Shown piece by piece: positions 43,864 to 52,662 of a stretch of DNA of 64,000 nt (positions are counted from its first letter, which is position 1; each line of letters opens with the position of its first letter). The notes beneath the pieces were generated by a model. That model was not told where the DNA came from. It was given only the letters and a program-made list of their open reading frames with translations, and ran no database searches. Source of the stretch: Bacillota bacterium (lineage in GTDB: Bacteria; Bacillota; UBA4882; UBA8346); contig JAEVYU010000029.1 of assembly GCA_023392595.1 (NCBI GenBank), forward strand, positions 1 to 64,000, given 5' to 3'. The translations under genes and the position numbers were made by a program.

Positions 43864-46068
43864 TTAAAACAAAAACCCCATCCCCATATAATAGGCTAAA
43901 TTGGAATCTTCTCCATAACTAACGCTCAAAAATACCGGTCCCAATAGGGTTGAACTCATTAAGCCCATCGATAAACCGTTTTTAATTTTTAGATCCGACC
44001 AATTTTCATATACTCCGCCATTTTCCATCCAAACGCCAAAATACACATTTTTACCGGTCGGCGTCTGGGAAATGCATTTTAAAAAACCGATATTGCCTAA
44101 TAAGTAATTATTGCCGTGAAGCTCCCCGGAACAATATGCACCGAGCCGAAACAATCCCCCTAATTTAAATTGCTGGGGTAAAGGTAAATCATCATGAGTG
44201 GAGACTCCTCCGGAGAGGGAAACAAAAATTGAATCATGCTCGCCAACCGGAACATGCCAGCGGATCTTATTTTCAGCGATCCCAAATTGGTTTGAACTTT
44301 CCGGCGCATAGAAATACCAGTTGGTATTGGAATCAATCGCCAAACCTCTGCGGGGTATAATGGGGTCGTCTGCGGAATTGTAATTCCATTTAAGGCGGAG
44401 CATCCGGACTGGCCCATCGTAATCCGCATCCAAAGGATCCCCGATTTTTAATTTGGCGTCTTGATATCCCCCGATATAACCGACCCTTCCTTCCGAAAAC
44501 CGATTGAAAGCATATCCCAAATCACAAGCTAACTGATAATCAGTGATTTTATAGTCCGTGACGCGTATGCCATTATCGAATAAACTTTTGCTTTCCCGCT
44601 TACCACTCACAGAGGTAGCCAAAAACCATTGACTATCACTGACAGGTTTATAGAATTCCAAGAATAGATTGGGTTCTGTTCCTATACCGAAATCAGCCCG
44701 CACTTCGGAACCTGGACCGGCAACATTCATATGGCTCATCCGGAGTCCCACAAAAAACTTACTTTGATCCTGATCGAAAGCCACTTGAATATTGGATAAT
44801 ATGAATGGCGGACCATAGGTTTTTTCTTGTACTGTAACGACTAGAACCGGCCCATCTTCATCGGCTTCAAACTCATAGGACAAGCTTTCGTATAAACCGG
44901 AACCCATAATCTCAGTTAAATCCTTTTCTAAAAATCCCGTATGAATGGGTTTGCCGATATAGGAACGCAAATGCTTTTGCATAGCCGATTCATTCATCGT
45001 GGAGGCGCCCACGATTTCTATGGCATGCGGGACGGTTAAATCGGTGTGAAAACGGTTTTTCCGGGTTTGCAGATATTGACGCCATGATGATTCATCCAGA
45101 GAATATTTCAATAACACATCCCTTTGTCTGTCTGCCGCTTGATAACCCAATTCCACATAACGTTTAACAGCATCCCACTTATAAAGTCCCAGTTCTGTTA
45201 ATTCCGGTTCCAGCACCATATTGGCCATTGCAGCGGAAGGTTTGACATTACTGCCGGTGACTGTATCCAGAGTTTGCGATATTACAGTGCCGATATTTTC
45301 GGAAAGATGGTTCTGGGGCGGCGACAAGATATTCACGGCAATTACCACATCGGCGCCCATCGCTTTAACTTCTCCTACCGGCAAATTGTTAAGGATACCT
45401 CCATCCACCAGTAGTCGTCCGTTATATTCAACCGGAGCGAATGCTGCCGGAATGGACATCGTAGCCCGAAGGGCTTTTACTAATGAACCGCTTTTTAATG
45501 CAACAGACTCGCCTCTCCGGATATCCGTAGCGATACAACGAAAAGGGATGGGAAGATCTCCGAAATTTTTTATCAAAGAATACTGGAGTGTTATCCGGCT
45601 TAAAAGCATGTCAATTTGGTAAATACTTAACCCATTGGGCAAACTGATTTTATGATCCCGAAAACCCAGTCCGGACATAGGGTAATCCCGATAGTCTTCT
45701 TTTCTCCGAAAATTCAAAGAGTCAAATGGAGCAGTCGGATTGAAAACGCTATTCCAATCAATATTCTCGGCCAAGTTTTCAATCTCATGCGGTGTCATTC
45801 CCATGGCATAACAACCACCCATGAGCCCACCCATACTGGTACCGGTGATATAATCCACAGGAATACGATTTTCTTCAAGCCATTTTAAGACTCCAATATG
45901 AGCAAAACCGCCGGCGGATCCGCCCCCCAAAACCAAACCCATTTTAGGAAATTTTTGAGATTGAAGGACCTCGTTTTGTGCCGTGACCAAAGACGTTCCA
46001 ACGAAGCTGACCCCTATCAAGATCAAATAAAAAGGGATGATGAATTTGGGGAATTTTTGGATTAACAT
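43864..46068 (-). CDS. Patatin-like phospholipase with POTRA and outer-membrane beta-barrel
   Basis: 734 residues. Signal peptide (LILIGVSFVGTSLVTAQ), then a patatin domain (residues 45-310): oxyanion GLVLGGGSAGGFAHIGVL, nucleophile GTSMGGLMGG and the catalytic Asp in LLVDGGILNNLP. A POTRA-like stretch (GASTMNESAMQKHLRSYIGK) and an Omp85/BamA-type barrel with alternating beta strands follow, ending in an aromatic residue (MGMGFLF). The design is that of PlpD (type Vd secretion), which belongs in an outer membrane. This is the best evidence that the host is a diderm. The ATG at 46068 has AAAGG nine bases upstream. Confidence 0.92.
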   Translation of the reverse strand: MLIQKFPKFIIPFYLILIGVSFVGTSLVTAQNEVLQSQKFPKMGLVLGGGSAGGFAHIGVLKWLEENRIPVDYITGTSMGGLMGGCYAMGMTPHEIENLAENIDWNSVFNPTAPFDSLNFRRKEDYRDYPMSGLGFRDHKISLPNGLSIYQIDMLLSRITLQYSLIKNFGDLPIPFRCIATDIRRGESVALKSGSLVKALRATMSIPAAFAPVEYNGRLLVDGGILNNLPVGEVKAMGADVVIAVNILSPPQNHLSENIGTVISQTLDTVTGSNVKPSAAMANMVLEPELTELGLYKWDAVKRYVELGYQAADRQRDVLLKYSLDESSWRQYLQTRKNRFHTDLTVPHAIEIVGASTMNESAMQKHLRSYIGKPIHTGFLEKDLTEIMGSGLYESLSYEFEADEDGPVLVVTVQEKTYGPPFILSNIQVAFDQDQSKFFVGLRMSHMNVAGPGSEVRADFGIGTEPNLFLEFYKPVSDSQWFLATSVSGKRESKSLFDNGIRVTDYKITDYQLACDLGYAFNRFSEGRVGYIGGYQDAKLKIGDPLDADYDGPVRMLRLKWNYNSADDPIIPRRGLAIDSNTNWYFYAPESSNQFGIAENKIRWHVPVGEHDSIFVSLSGGVSTHDDLPLPQQFKLGGLFRLGAYCSGELHGNNYLLGNIGFLKCISQTPTGKNVYFGVWMENGGVYENWSDLKIKNGLSMGLMSSTLLGPVFLSVSYGEDSNLAYYMGMGFLF

Positions 46069-46263
46069 TCTATTCATCCTTTCGTGACTTTTGACGACAT
46101 TTTTCATTTCTGAGTATTTTTACGGGTAAAAGCGATGATTCTTGATTAATTCCATTATCGGTAATTTTTTTATTTCGCCGGAGAGAAAGATAAAAAATAT
46201 AAACAGTCAAATTTCCACGAAACAATCAAAATTTACCACAGCCCAATTTGTTTTGGATATAAA

Positions 46264-46298
46264 AAAAACCCGGGATACTTTGAATATCCGGGGTTTTT
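46264..46298 (-). terminator. Terminator of the sugar importer operon
   Basis: AACCCGGGATA and TATCCGGGGTT form a hairpin with one mismatch around CTTTGAA; the minus strand continues with eight T. Confidence 0.78.
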
Positions 46299-46326
46299 TG
46301 GAACACTGGCTACCAGAAAAAACAGC

Positions 46327-47235
46327 TTACTTGGTAACGATCGATACACCGGTATCGACTACTTTACCGTCAGCCTTAATCTTGCCTTCTAAAACGCTAA
46401 TTACTTTTTTCAAGCCTTCATAGCCCATCACGGATGGATTTTGAACCATCGTTGCTTTTAAAAATCCTTCTTTTAACAAGCTTTTAATAGCATCGGATGA
46501 ATCAAAGCCAATACCGATAACTGATTGACCGGATTCTCTGATTGCATTACCGGCGCCTACTGCAGAACCCTCATTCGCGCCAAAGATACCAACGCAACCT
46601 TGAGTAATATAGTTGGTGGCGATGTCTTTTGCTTTTGCCGCATCACCGTCGCAATATTGGGTAGCCAGCAAGGTGAAACCTTTGCCAGCAAAAGCCGCAC
46701 GGAATCCTTTTTCACGGGAAACGGTGGAAGCGGTTGCCGCATTGACACTGACAATACCGATTTTACCTTTTTTGATACCCGCTTTGGCAAGGTCCTTTAA
46801 CATTTCAAGACCTGCGGTTTTACCTGCCCCTTCATTATTGGTGGCAAAAGTTCCAACTGCAGGGAATTTGGCGGGAGAATCAACATAAAGAATTTGGACT
46901 TTTTTCGCTTGGGCTTCTTTCAAAGCGGATGTAACCGCATCCGGGCCGTTTGCTGCCAGCAAAATAGCATTGGCGCCGTTGGCAACCGCATTATTAATCA
47001 TTTCAATTTGTTTGGCGTCATCTTTGATATCCGGAGCCGTCCATTTGTAATCCACGTTACCAAGTTCGGCGACTGCCTTTTTGCAACCTTGGTCAACTCC
47101 TGCCCAATACTGGTCCATTTGGTCCATGGTAATCAGAAATACTTTAAATGTTTTGGGTGCGGCAATGGATACCGAAGCAAAACTCACCGCAAGAACGAGA
47201 ATTGCGCACAGAAACAGAGTACTTACTTTCTTCAT
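46327..47235 (-). CDS. Sugar ABC transporter substrate-binding protein
   Basis: 302 residues, the periplasmic-binding type 4 fold. After a signal peptide (LFLCAILVLAVSFASVSIAA) the mature protein begins PKTFKVFLITMDQMDQYW; NNAVANGANAILLAANGPD, GTFATNNEGAGKTAGLEML and GIGFDSSDAIKSLLKEGF are typical sugar-pocket segments of RbsB/RhaS-like proteins. No lipobox Cys follows the signal, so the protein should be soluble in a periplasm, unlike most Gram-positive binding proteins. GGAGG lies nine bases before the ATG. It is the last gene of the importer, after ATPase and permease. Sugar not assignable. Confidence 0.92.
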   Translation of the reverse strand: MKKVSTLFLCAILVLAVSFASVSIAAPKTFKVFLITMDQMDQYWAGVDQGCKKAVAELGNVDYKWTAPDIKDDAKQIEMINNAVANGANAILLAANGPDAVTSALKEAQAKKVQILYVDSPAKFPAVGTFATNNEGAGKTAGLEMLKDLAKAGIKKGKIGIVSVNAATASTVSREKGFRAAFAGKGFTLLATQYCDGDAAKAKDIATNYITQGCVGIFGANEGSAVGAGNAIRESGQSVIGIGFDSSDAIKSLLKEGFLKATMVQNPSVMGYEGLKKVISVLEGKIKADGKVVDTGVSIVTK

Positions 47236-47278
47236 CAACTTTTTCCTCCTTTTTTATATAAAAGCCTTGAGGCTTTTA

Positions 47279-48310
47279 TTAACTCGGGGTTACCATCTGC
47301 GGTTTAGCAGTTGTTTTGGTTTTGGTTTTTTCCGTTCTTCTGGAGCGGACAATAACATCCATAAATACGGATAACACAACGATAATACCGATCACAATAT
47401 TGCGGATGGCCACCGGCGCGCCTGCAAATTGCAGACCGTTAGCCAGAGCGCCCCAAATACATGCTCCAACAACGGTGCCAAGTAAAATCCCCTGTCCTCC
47501 AAGGGTACTGACACCACCGATAACTGCCGCCGCAACGGCATAGAGTTCATAGGAATTACCCGCATCCATGGTTCCCATGCCCGTGGTGGCACAGATAATG
47601 AGTCCAACAACACCGGCGCAAAATGCGCTGACCGCATAGGCCTTGATCACCGTGTTCAAAGTATTAACTCCGGAAAGGCGCGCTGCTTCCAAATTACTTC
47701 CCGTAGCGTAAATATGCCGTCCGGTACGGGTCTTACTGAGCAAGAAGTTGAAAATAAGCCATAAAACAATAGCGATAATGATCGGGTTAAAGATGCCGAA
47801 AGTTTTTCCGTAGTAGAAAAAATTACGGAAGGCATTGGCAACGGGGCCGTCGCCGATTAAATTGGTATTATAATTATTATTGACAATCTGGGCCACGCCC
47901 CGCGCTATGGTCATGGTACCCAAAGTCGCAATAAATGAAGGAAGTTTGCATCCGGAAACCAGGAAACCGTTGAGGACGCCGGTTAACAAACAAATAATTA
48001 TGGTGATTCCTGCCGCGACCCAGGGGTCGACTCCACGGGTCATCAAAGTCGCCGACACCATGCAGCTCATGCCAACCACCGAGCCGATGGAAAGGTCGAT
48101 GTTTCCCGTAATCAAAACATAAGACTGAGCGATACCGATTAAAAGAATCGGCGCGATTTGCCGCAAAAGGTTGGCAACATTGACCGGCGAAAAAAACAAG
48201 GGATTGATAATTCCGAAAACCACACACATTACAATTAGACCGATGCCTACTGTAATAACCTGACCCATTCCACGAATATTAAACAATCTCTTCAGTACAT
48301 TATTTCCCAT
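47279..48310 (-). CDS. Sugar ABC transporter permease (RbsC-like)
   Basis: 343 residues with eight to ten membrane helices. The permease signature for this family is present: GNIDLSIGSVVGMSCM, YATGSNLEAARLSGVN and AVAAAVIGGVSTLGGQG. Family members form the homodimeric channel of ribose-type importers with the tandem ATPase next to it. GAGG lies nine bases before the ATG; the gap to the ATPase gene is 31 bases. Confidence 0.93.
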   Translation of the reverse strand: MGNNVLKRLFNIRGMGQVITVGIGLIVMCVVFGIINPLFFSPVNVANLLRQIAPILLIGIAQSYVLITGNIDLSIGSVVGMSCMVSATLMTRGVDPWVAAGITIIICLLTGVLNGFLVSGCKLPSFIATLGTMTIARGVAQIVNNNYNTNLIGDGPVANAFRNFFYYGKTFGIFNPIIIAIVLWLIFNFLLSKTRTGRHIYATGSNLEAARLSGVNTLNTVIKAYAVSAFCAGVVGLIICATTGMGTMDAGNSYELYAVAAAVIGGVSTLGGQGILLGTVVGACIWGALANGLQFAGAPVAIRNIVIGIIVVLSVFMDVIVRSRRTEKTKTKTTAKPQMVTPS

Positions 48311-48341
48311 TATGCTTTACCTCGAATTCTTTTGATACTTT

Positions 48342-49850
48342 TTAGCTGGCTATATCTTTGCTTTCAAATTGAGTGGCATACTCCAAGATTTTGTTTTGCG
48401 TCGCCTGTTCCTGGTCCAGTTCGCCGGTAATCTTTCCGTCGCACATCACCAATATCCGGTCACTGATGCCCATAATTTCCGGCATTTCCGATGAAACGAA
48501 CAAGACGCCGATTCCTTGCTGTTTCAGCTCATTCATGATATTATAGATTTCAACCTTGGCGGCAACGTCTATCCCGCGGGTTGGTTCGTCAAAAATGACC
48601 ACCTTTGAATTTCTGGCCAGCCATTTTCCAACAACCAGTTTTTGCTGGTTACCCCCTGAAAGGCTGGCGGCGTCATTTTCGGGACTTGCCAGTTTTATAT
48701 TGAGACTGGAGACGGCTTTTTGGATCATTTGCGCTTCTTTTTTCTGGTTGACCACGCCCAGGGTATTGCAGAGGATGTCTAGGTTCGGCAGAGCGATATT
48801 CTCCTTGATGGACAGGCCCGTGCAAAGACCGTCTTTCTTGCGATCCTCCGGCGCCAAAACCAATCCGGCCTTGATGGCATCCATCGGGCAGTTAATCGTA
48901 ACCGGCTCTCCGTTAATAAAAATTTCCCCCGAATCCTTCGGATCCACTCCGAAAATCGCCCGAGTGGTTTCAGTACGCCCTGCTCCCATCAAACCTGCGA
49001 TTCCCACAATTTCCCCTTCGTATAACTCAAAGCTGATGTCTCGAACCATTTTTCCGGCATTAATGTTTTTTACTGCGAAGACTTTTTTGCCGCGTGCGGT
49101 TTTTACCCGCGGGAATTTTTCTTTGATTTCCCGTCCAACCATATTGGAAATGATCTCTGGCATGGTTAGTTTCTTAAAATCTTCGCTCATCACAAACTTG
49201 CCGTCTCGCATGATGGTTACACGGTCCACAATATACTGCAACTCTTCCAAACGGTGTGAAATATATACTATCCCGCAGCCATTCTTCTTTAAATCCCTGA
49301 TAATAGTGAAAAGTTCTTCAATTTCCTTGCTGGTTAAGGCACTGGTAGGCTCATCCATAATCAGCACTTTGGCATTGGTGTGAAGCGCCTTGGCAATTTC
49401 CACCATTTGCTGTTTGGATACGGATAAATCTCCGACCACTGTTTGGGGATCGATGTCTATTTTTAAGCGGTTTAACAGTTCACGGGCTTCCGTGTTCATC
49501 GATTTGGTTGATAACATTCCATTATGGCACTTTTCCCTGCCCAGGAAGATGTTTTCGGCCACCGTAAGATGAGAACACATATTCAGTTCCTGGTGGATAA
49601 TGGCGACTCCCAAAGCCTGTGCCTTGTGGGGAGTCATATCGCCCACCTTTTTCCCGAAAATACTGATTTCTCCACCCTCTCGGGTATATACGCCGGAGAG
49701 GATCTTCATCAGGGTAGATTTACCTGCGCCGTTTTCCCCCAGAAGAGCCATCACTTCGCCGGATTTTAAATAAAATGAAACATCGTCTAATGCCTTCACC
49801 CCGGAGAATGATTTGAAAATATGTTCCATGGTAACAATATAGTCCGTCAC
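48342..49850 (-). CDS. Sugar ABC transporter tandem ATPase (RbsA/MglA-like)
   Basis: About 502 residues, two fused ABC domains. First half: LLGENGAGKSTLMKIL (Walker A), DLSVSKQQMVEIAKAL (signature) and VLIMDEPTSALT (Walker B). Second half: IAGLMGAGRTETTRAIFG (the usual degenerate Walker A), LSGGNQQKLVVGKWLAR and VVIFDEPTRGIDV. Both composite sites are normal for the family, in contrast to the paralogue encoded upstream. The GTG at 49850 has AGGTG six bases upstream; a GTG at 49859 and an ATG at 49829 are other in-frame starts. A promoter with an AraC-type direct repeat lies before it. Confidence 0.93.
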   Translation of the reverse strand: MTDYIVTMEHIFKSFSGVKALDDVSFYLKSGEVMALLGENGAGKSTLMKILSGVYTREGGEISIFGKKVGDMTPHKAQALGVAIIHQELNMCSHLTVAENIFLGREKCHNGMLSTKSMNTEARELLNRLKIDIDPQTVVGDLSVSKQQMVEIAKALHTNAKVLIMDEPTSALTSKEIEELFTIIRDLKKNGCGIVYISHRLEELQYIVDRVTIMRDGKFVMSEDFKKLTMPEIISNMVGREIKEKFPRVKTARGKKVFAVKNINAGKMVRDISFELYEGEIVGIAGLMGAGRTETTRAIFGVDPKDSGEIFINGEPVTINCPMDAIKAGLVLAPEDRKKDGLCTGLSIKENIALPNLDILCNTLGVVNQKKEAQMIQKAVSSLNIKLASPENDAASLSGGNQQKLVVGKWLARNSKVVIFDEPTRGIDVAAKVEIYNIMNELKQQGIGVLFVSSEMPEIMGISDRILVMCDGKITGELDQEQATQNKILEYATQFESKDIAS

Positions 49851-49902
49851 TTTATTCACCTGTCTTTAAGAGATGGATTTGTTTTCAATTCGATGAATAG
49901 AT

Positions 49903-49967
49903 TATAACAAAAAGTTAAAGCTTGCGGATGGGGGGGTTTTTTGGAAATCAGGGTGGATTTTTTGGAA
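49903..49967 (-). promoter_or_regulatory. Importer promoter with 21 bp-spaced direct repeats
   Basis: On the minus strand a TATAAT (49908-49903) lies about 50 bases before the ATPase gene. Upstream of it TTCCAAAAAA occurs twice, ending in T at 49967-49957 and in C at 49946-49936. The copies are offset by exactly 21 bp, two helical turns, the geometry of AraC-family binding sites, and the nearer copy borders the -35 position, where no good -35 hexamer exists. This suits activation by the YesN-type regulator encoded at 52663-54279. Confidence 0.55.
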
Positions 49968-50024
49968 GTTTGTTTTTTCGGCGTTCACAGAAAATTCCGG
50001 CTTAGCTTGGAGAGATCTTCACAC

Positions 50025-51533
50025 TCACTTGCTGCTGTAAAGTTCATTAACCAAGGAACCGTTTTCCAAGACTAAAAGGCGGTCCGCTATCAAGAGAGAA
50101 TCGGATAAGTTGAGGGTTAAAATCAGGACGGCGATTTTTTTGTCCAGGATCATTTTCAGTAAATTACGGATTTGAAGACGCATATTCATATCCGCCTCAA
50201 AAAAGGGGTTAACGCAAACGGCAACCTGCGGGTTTTGCAAGTGAATTCGATAATATACCAGACGATACTGAGAATGTACCGATAGCTTGCTAATATCCTG
50301 GGCCAGGATATCCGGGCCTATCATTGGCTGATATTCTTTGATGATACTTTTTTTGATGGATTTGCGCATCCAAAAGGGCCGTAGTTTTCTGTCCGATGTG
50401 AAGCACATATTATCTAAATAACTCATTTCCTTGAACAATAAATTTTGGGTCGGTTTTTCCGGGATAAAACCCAATTTGGGGTCGGCTTTTTTGGTGAGAG
50501 GTCCCCCGTTCAACAGAATTTGTCCCTGCCCGGGTTTTCTTTCAAAATTCAACAACGCCAGAATATCTGCGTAAAACGTATTATTTTTGTCCAGCAAAAC
50601 CACACATTCCCCCGCTTTGATGTTAAAGGTGAGATGCTGGATACTTCCACTGGAAACATTCGCGAACTCCAGCACCTGCTGTTGGTTTTGGAAAGGCTTC
50701 GGCGGATTTTCATTGTCAAAACCTTTGCCGATAGCGGCGGCTTTTCCCCGGTAAACCCATGGAAAATCATTCAGCCATTCAGGCAGGGCCTGCCGGACAT
50801 GGTAGTTTTTATAGAATTCAGTGGTAAAAGGCAGGATTTTTTCTTCACGAAATTCTTCCTTTCCCAAAACCTTCAGAGCTTTACCATTTTCCATTAAGCA
50901 AATTTTATCACAAATTGAAAAGGCTTCCTGATGATGGCTGCAAATATATAAGAATGAAACCCCCCAACCGCTATAAGTTTGCATGAGTTTATGAAACTTG
51001 ATAAGATCCGTGGTACTGATAAAGTTGCTGATATCACGGATAATGATTAGCTTAGCCCCGCCAATAATGGCTTTTAACAATTCCACAATACATTTTTCAT
51101 AGTAGGTTAAACCTTGCACTTGCTGATCCCCGTGTAAATTCACTCCAATATCCTTGGCAAACATCCTAAACTGTGAATTGAGGGTTTTGGAATGAATAAT
51201 ATATTTTTTAAAACCACGGCGCATGACATAAATATTGTCAGCCACCGTCAAATTTTCAATCAGGCTGGATCGCTTTTCAATCACTGCAATCTTATTGCGC
51301 GTCAGCGGGCTGTGGGCATAGCTATTAACCAGCTGCTCGCAAAAATAAACCGAACCATAATATAAGGGCCCGTTTTTGCCGATCAACTCGATTAAACTTT
51401 CCAGTCCATGCCGGTTAATGGCAATCAGACCCATAATCTCCCCTCGAAAAATATGGAGATTAAAATGATTTAAAAGAGTCACCCCGTTTTCGGCGGTGAT
51501 CACTTTTTCCAAGCGTAAAATTTCCGGCCGCAT
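50025..51533 (-). CDS. Degenerate tandem ABC ATPase-like protein (probable pseudo-ATPase)
   Basis: 502 residues with the length and order of RbsA-type ATPases, but nearly every nucleotide motif is damaged. Walker A1 reads LIAINRHGLESLIEL without GKS/T; Walker B1 is LIIIRDIS without DE; the signatures read LTYYEKCIVELL and LSVHSQYRLVYY; Walker A2 is VLLDKNNTFYADILAL; Walker B2 is VAVCVNPFF. The H-loop segment SFLYICSHHQEAFSICDKI remains recognisable. It cannot hydrolyse ATP in the usual way. Position between a YesM-type kinase and the working importer suggests it links transport or ligand state to sensing. AAGGTGATG precedes the ATG. The reading frame is long and clean, so it is not a decaying pseudogene. 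Confidence 0.8.
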   Translation of the reverse strand: MRPEILRLEKVITAENGVTLLNHFNLHIFRGEIMGLIAINRHGLESLIELIGKNGPLYYGSVYFCEQLVNSYAHSPLTRNKIAVIEKRSSLIENLTVADNIYVMRRGFKKYIIHSKTLNSQFRMFAKDIGVNLHGDQQVQGLTYYEKCIVELLKAIIGGAKLIIIRDISNFISTTDLIKFHKLMQTYSGWGVSFLYICSHHQEAFSICDKICLMENGKALKVLGKEEFREEKILPFTTEFYKNYHVRQALPEWLNDFPWVYRGKAAAIGKGFDNENPPKPFQNQQQVLEFANVSSGSIQHLTFNIKAGECVVLLDKNNTFYADILALLNFERKPGQGQILLNGGPLTKKADPKLGFIPEKPTQNLLFKEMSYLDNMCFTSDRKLRPFWMRKSIKKSIIKEYQPMIGPDILAQDISKLSVHSQYRLVYYRIHLQNPQVAVCVNPFFEADMNMRLQIRNLLKMILDKKIAVLILTLNLSDSLLIADRLLVLENGSLVNELYSSK

Positions 51534-51586
51534 TTTTTCTTACATCACCTTATATTTTATGGTTATTGATTCTTTTTGGACGGGTC

Positions 51587-52630
51587 CTACCCTTTAAGAA
51601 TTGCCTGTTCCTGTATATTAGTTAACAAGGGAAGGGTAATTTCCACGTCGGTTCCCACATCTTTCGTGCTGTAAATGCAAATCCCATATTCCTCTCCAAA
51701 TAACAGTTGAATCCTTTTGTGGACATTGACAACAGCAATGCCGCCCTTTTGTTCCGAGTCCGGTTTGATGTAGTCAAACGATGAATGATTCAACTTTTCA
51801 TTCAGTTGCTGTAAGCGGAGCTCATCCATACCCACACCGTCATCGGATATGGTAATTAAAAGGCGGGTTTGGGTCGTTTCCAGCTTAATGCCCACCGTAC
51901 CGGTACCTATCTTCTGCTCGATTCCGTGAATGATGGCATTTTCCACAATCGGCTGTAAAGTTAACTTGGGTAACTTATACCTTAGAATGGACGGACTATT
52001 TTGGGGATCATCATACTCCACAGCCAATTGCAACCGGGAACCGAAACGGTATTGTTGGATAATAAGATAATTTTCAATATTGGAAAGTTCATCTTCCAAT
52101 AAAACAAAATTATCCAAATTGGATATGGTGTATCGAAAAAACCTGGCCAAAGCCTCCGTCATTTCCGCCACATTATCAAGTCCGGCTCCGAGGGCTTCAC
52201 CGCGGATACCTTCAAGAGTGTTGTATAAAAAATGGGGATTGATCTGGTTTTGCAACGCTAAAAACTGGGCCTGGCGCTTGCTTACTTTTAATATTTCATT
52301 GGTGTTGATGAAGCCCTTCAGCTTTAAAAGAGCCTGTTCCATTTGGGGGGTAAAAGAATATCGCATGTCATACAAACCTTCAACCGTGTAACCGGTAATA
52401 AAAAGATTCAGCATTTTTTGGGTTTCGACATAAGGTTTGTAGATTTGGGAATACATTCCATAGACTTCGGCCGCAAAAACCATGGTTCCGCCGATGACGA
52501 CCCAAAGATAGAAAGTGTCCTCACCGACAGCCATCGATAAAAAAAACAGCAACAGGATACTGGTTATACCCATTGCAGCAGCAGCCAGAAAAAAACGATA
52601 AAATAAATAACGGCTCCATTTTAATTCCAA
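51587..52630 (-). CDS. YesM-type sensor histidine kinase
   Basis: 347 residues. Two N-terminal membrane helices (FFLAAAAMGITSILLLFFL and LWVVIGGTMVFAAEVYGM) with little extracytoplasmic sequence; there is no dCache-type sensor domain. The phospho-acceptor is in LQNQINPHFLYNTLEGI (His_kinase family), followed by HATPase motifs LQPIVENAIIHGIE and ISDDGVGM and the late GGIAVVNVHKRIQLLFG. It phosphorylates the YesN-like regulator encoded just upstream. The start is TTG with AGGAG nine bases before. As it lacks a ligand domain, it may sense through a partner, such as the degenerate ATPase downstream. Confidence 0.92.
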   Translation of the reverse strand: MELKWSRYLFYRFFLAAAAMGITSILLLFFLSMAVGEDTFYLWVVIGGTMVFAAEVYGMYSQIYKPYVETQKMLNLFITGYTVEGLYDMRYSFTPQMEQALLKLKGFINTNEILKVSKRQAQFLALQNQINPHFLYNTLEGIRGEALGAGLDNVAEMTEALARFFRYTISNLDNFVLLEDELSNIENYLIIQQYRFGSRLQLAVEYDDPQNSPSILRYKLPKLTLQPIVENAIIHGIEQKIGTGTVGIKLETTQTRLLITISDDGVGMDELRLQQLNEKLNHSSFDYIKPDSEQKGGIAVVNVHKRIQLLFGEEYGICIYSTKDVGTDVEITLPLLTNIQEQAILKG

Positions 52631-52662
52631 GTCTTTTTTCTCCTAAAAAGAATGGTATTCTC

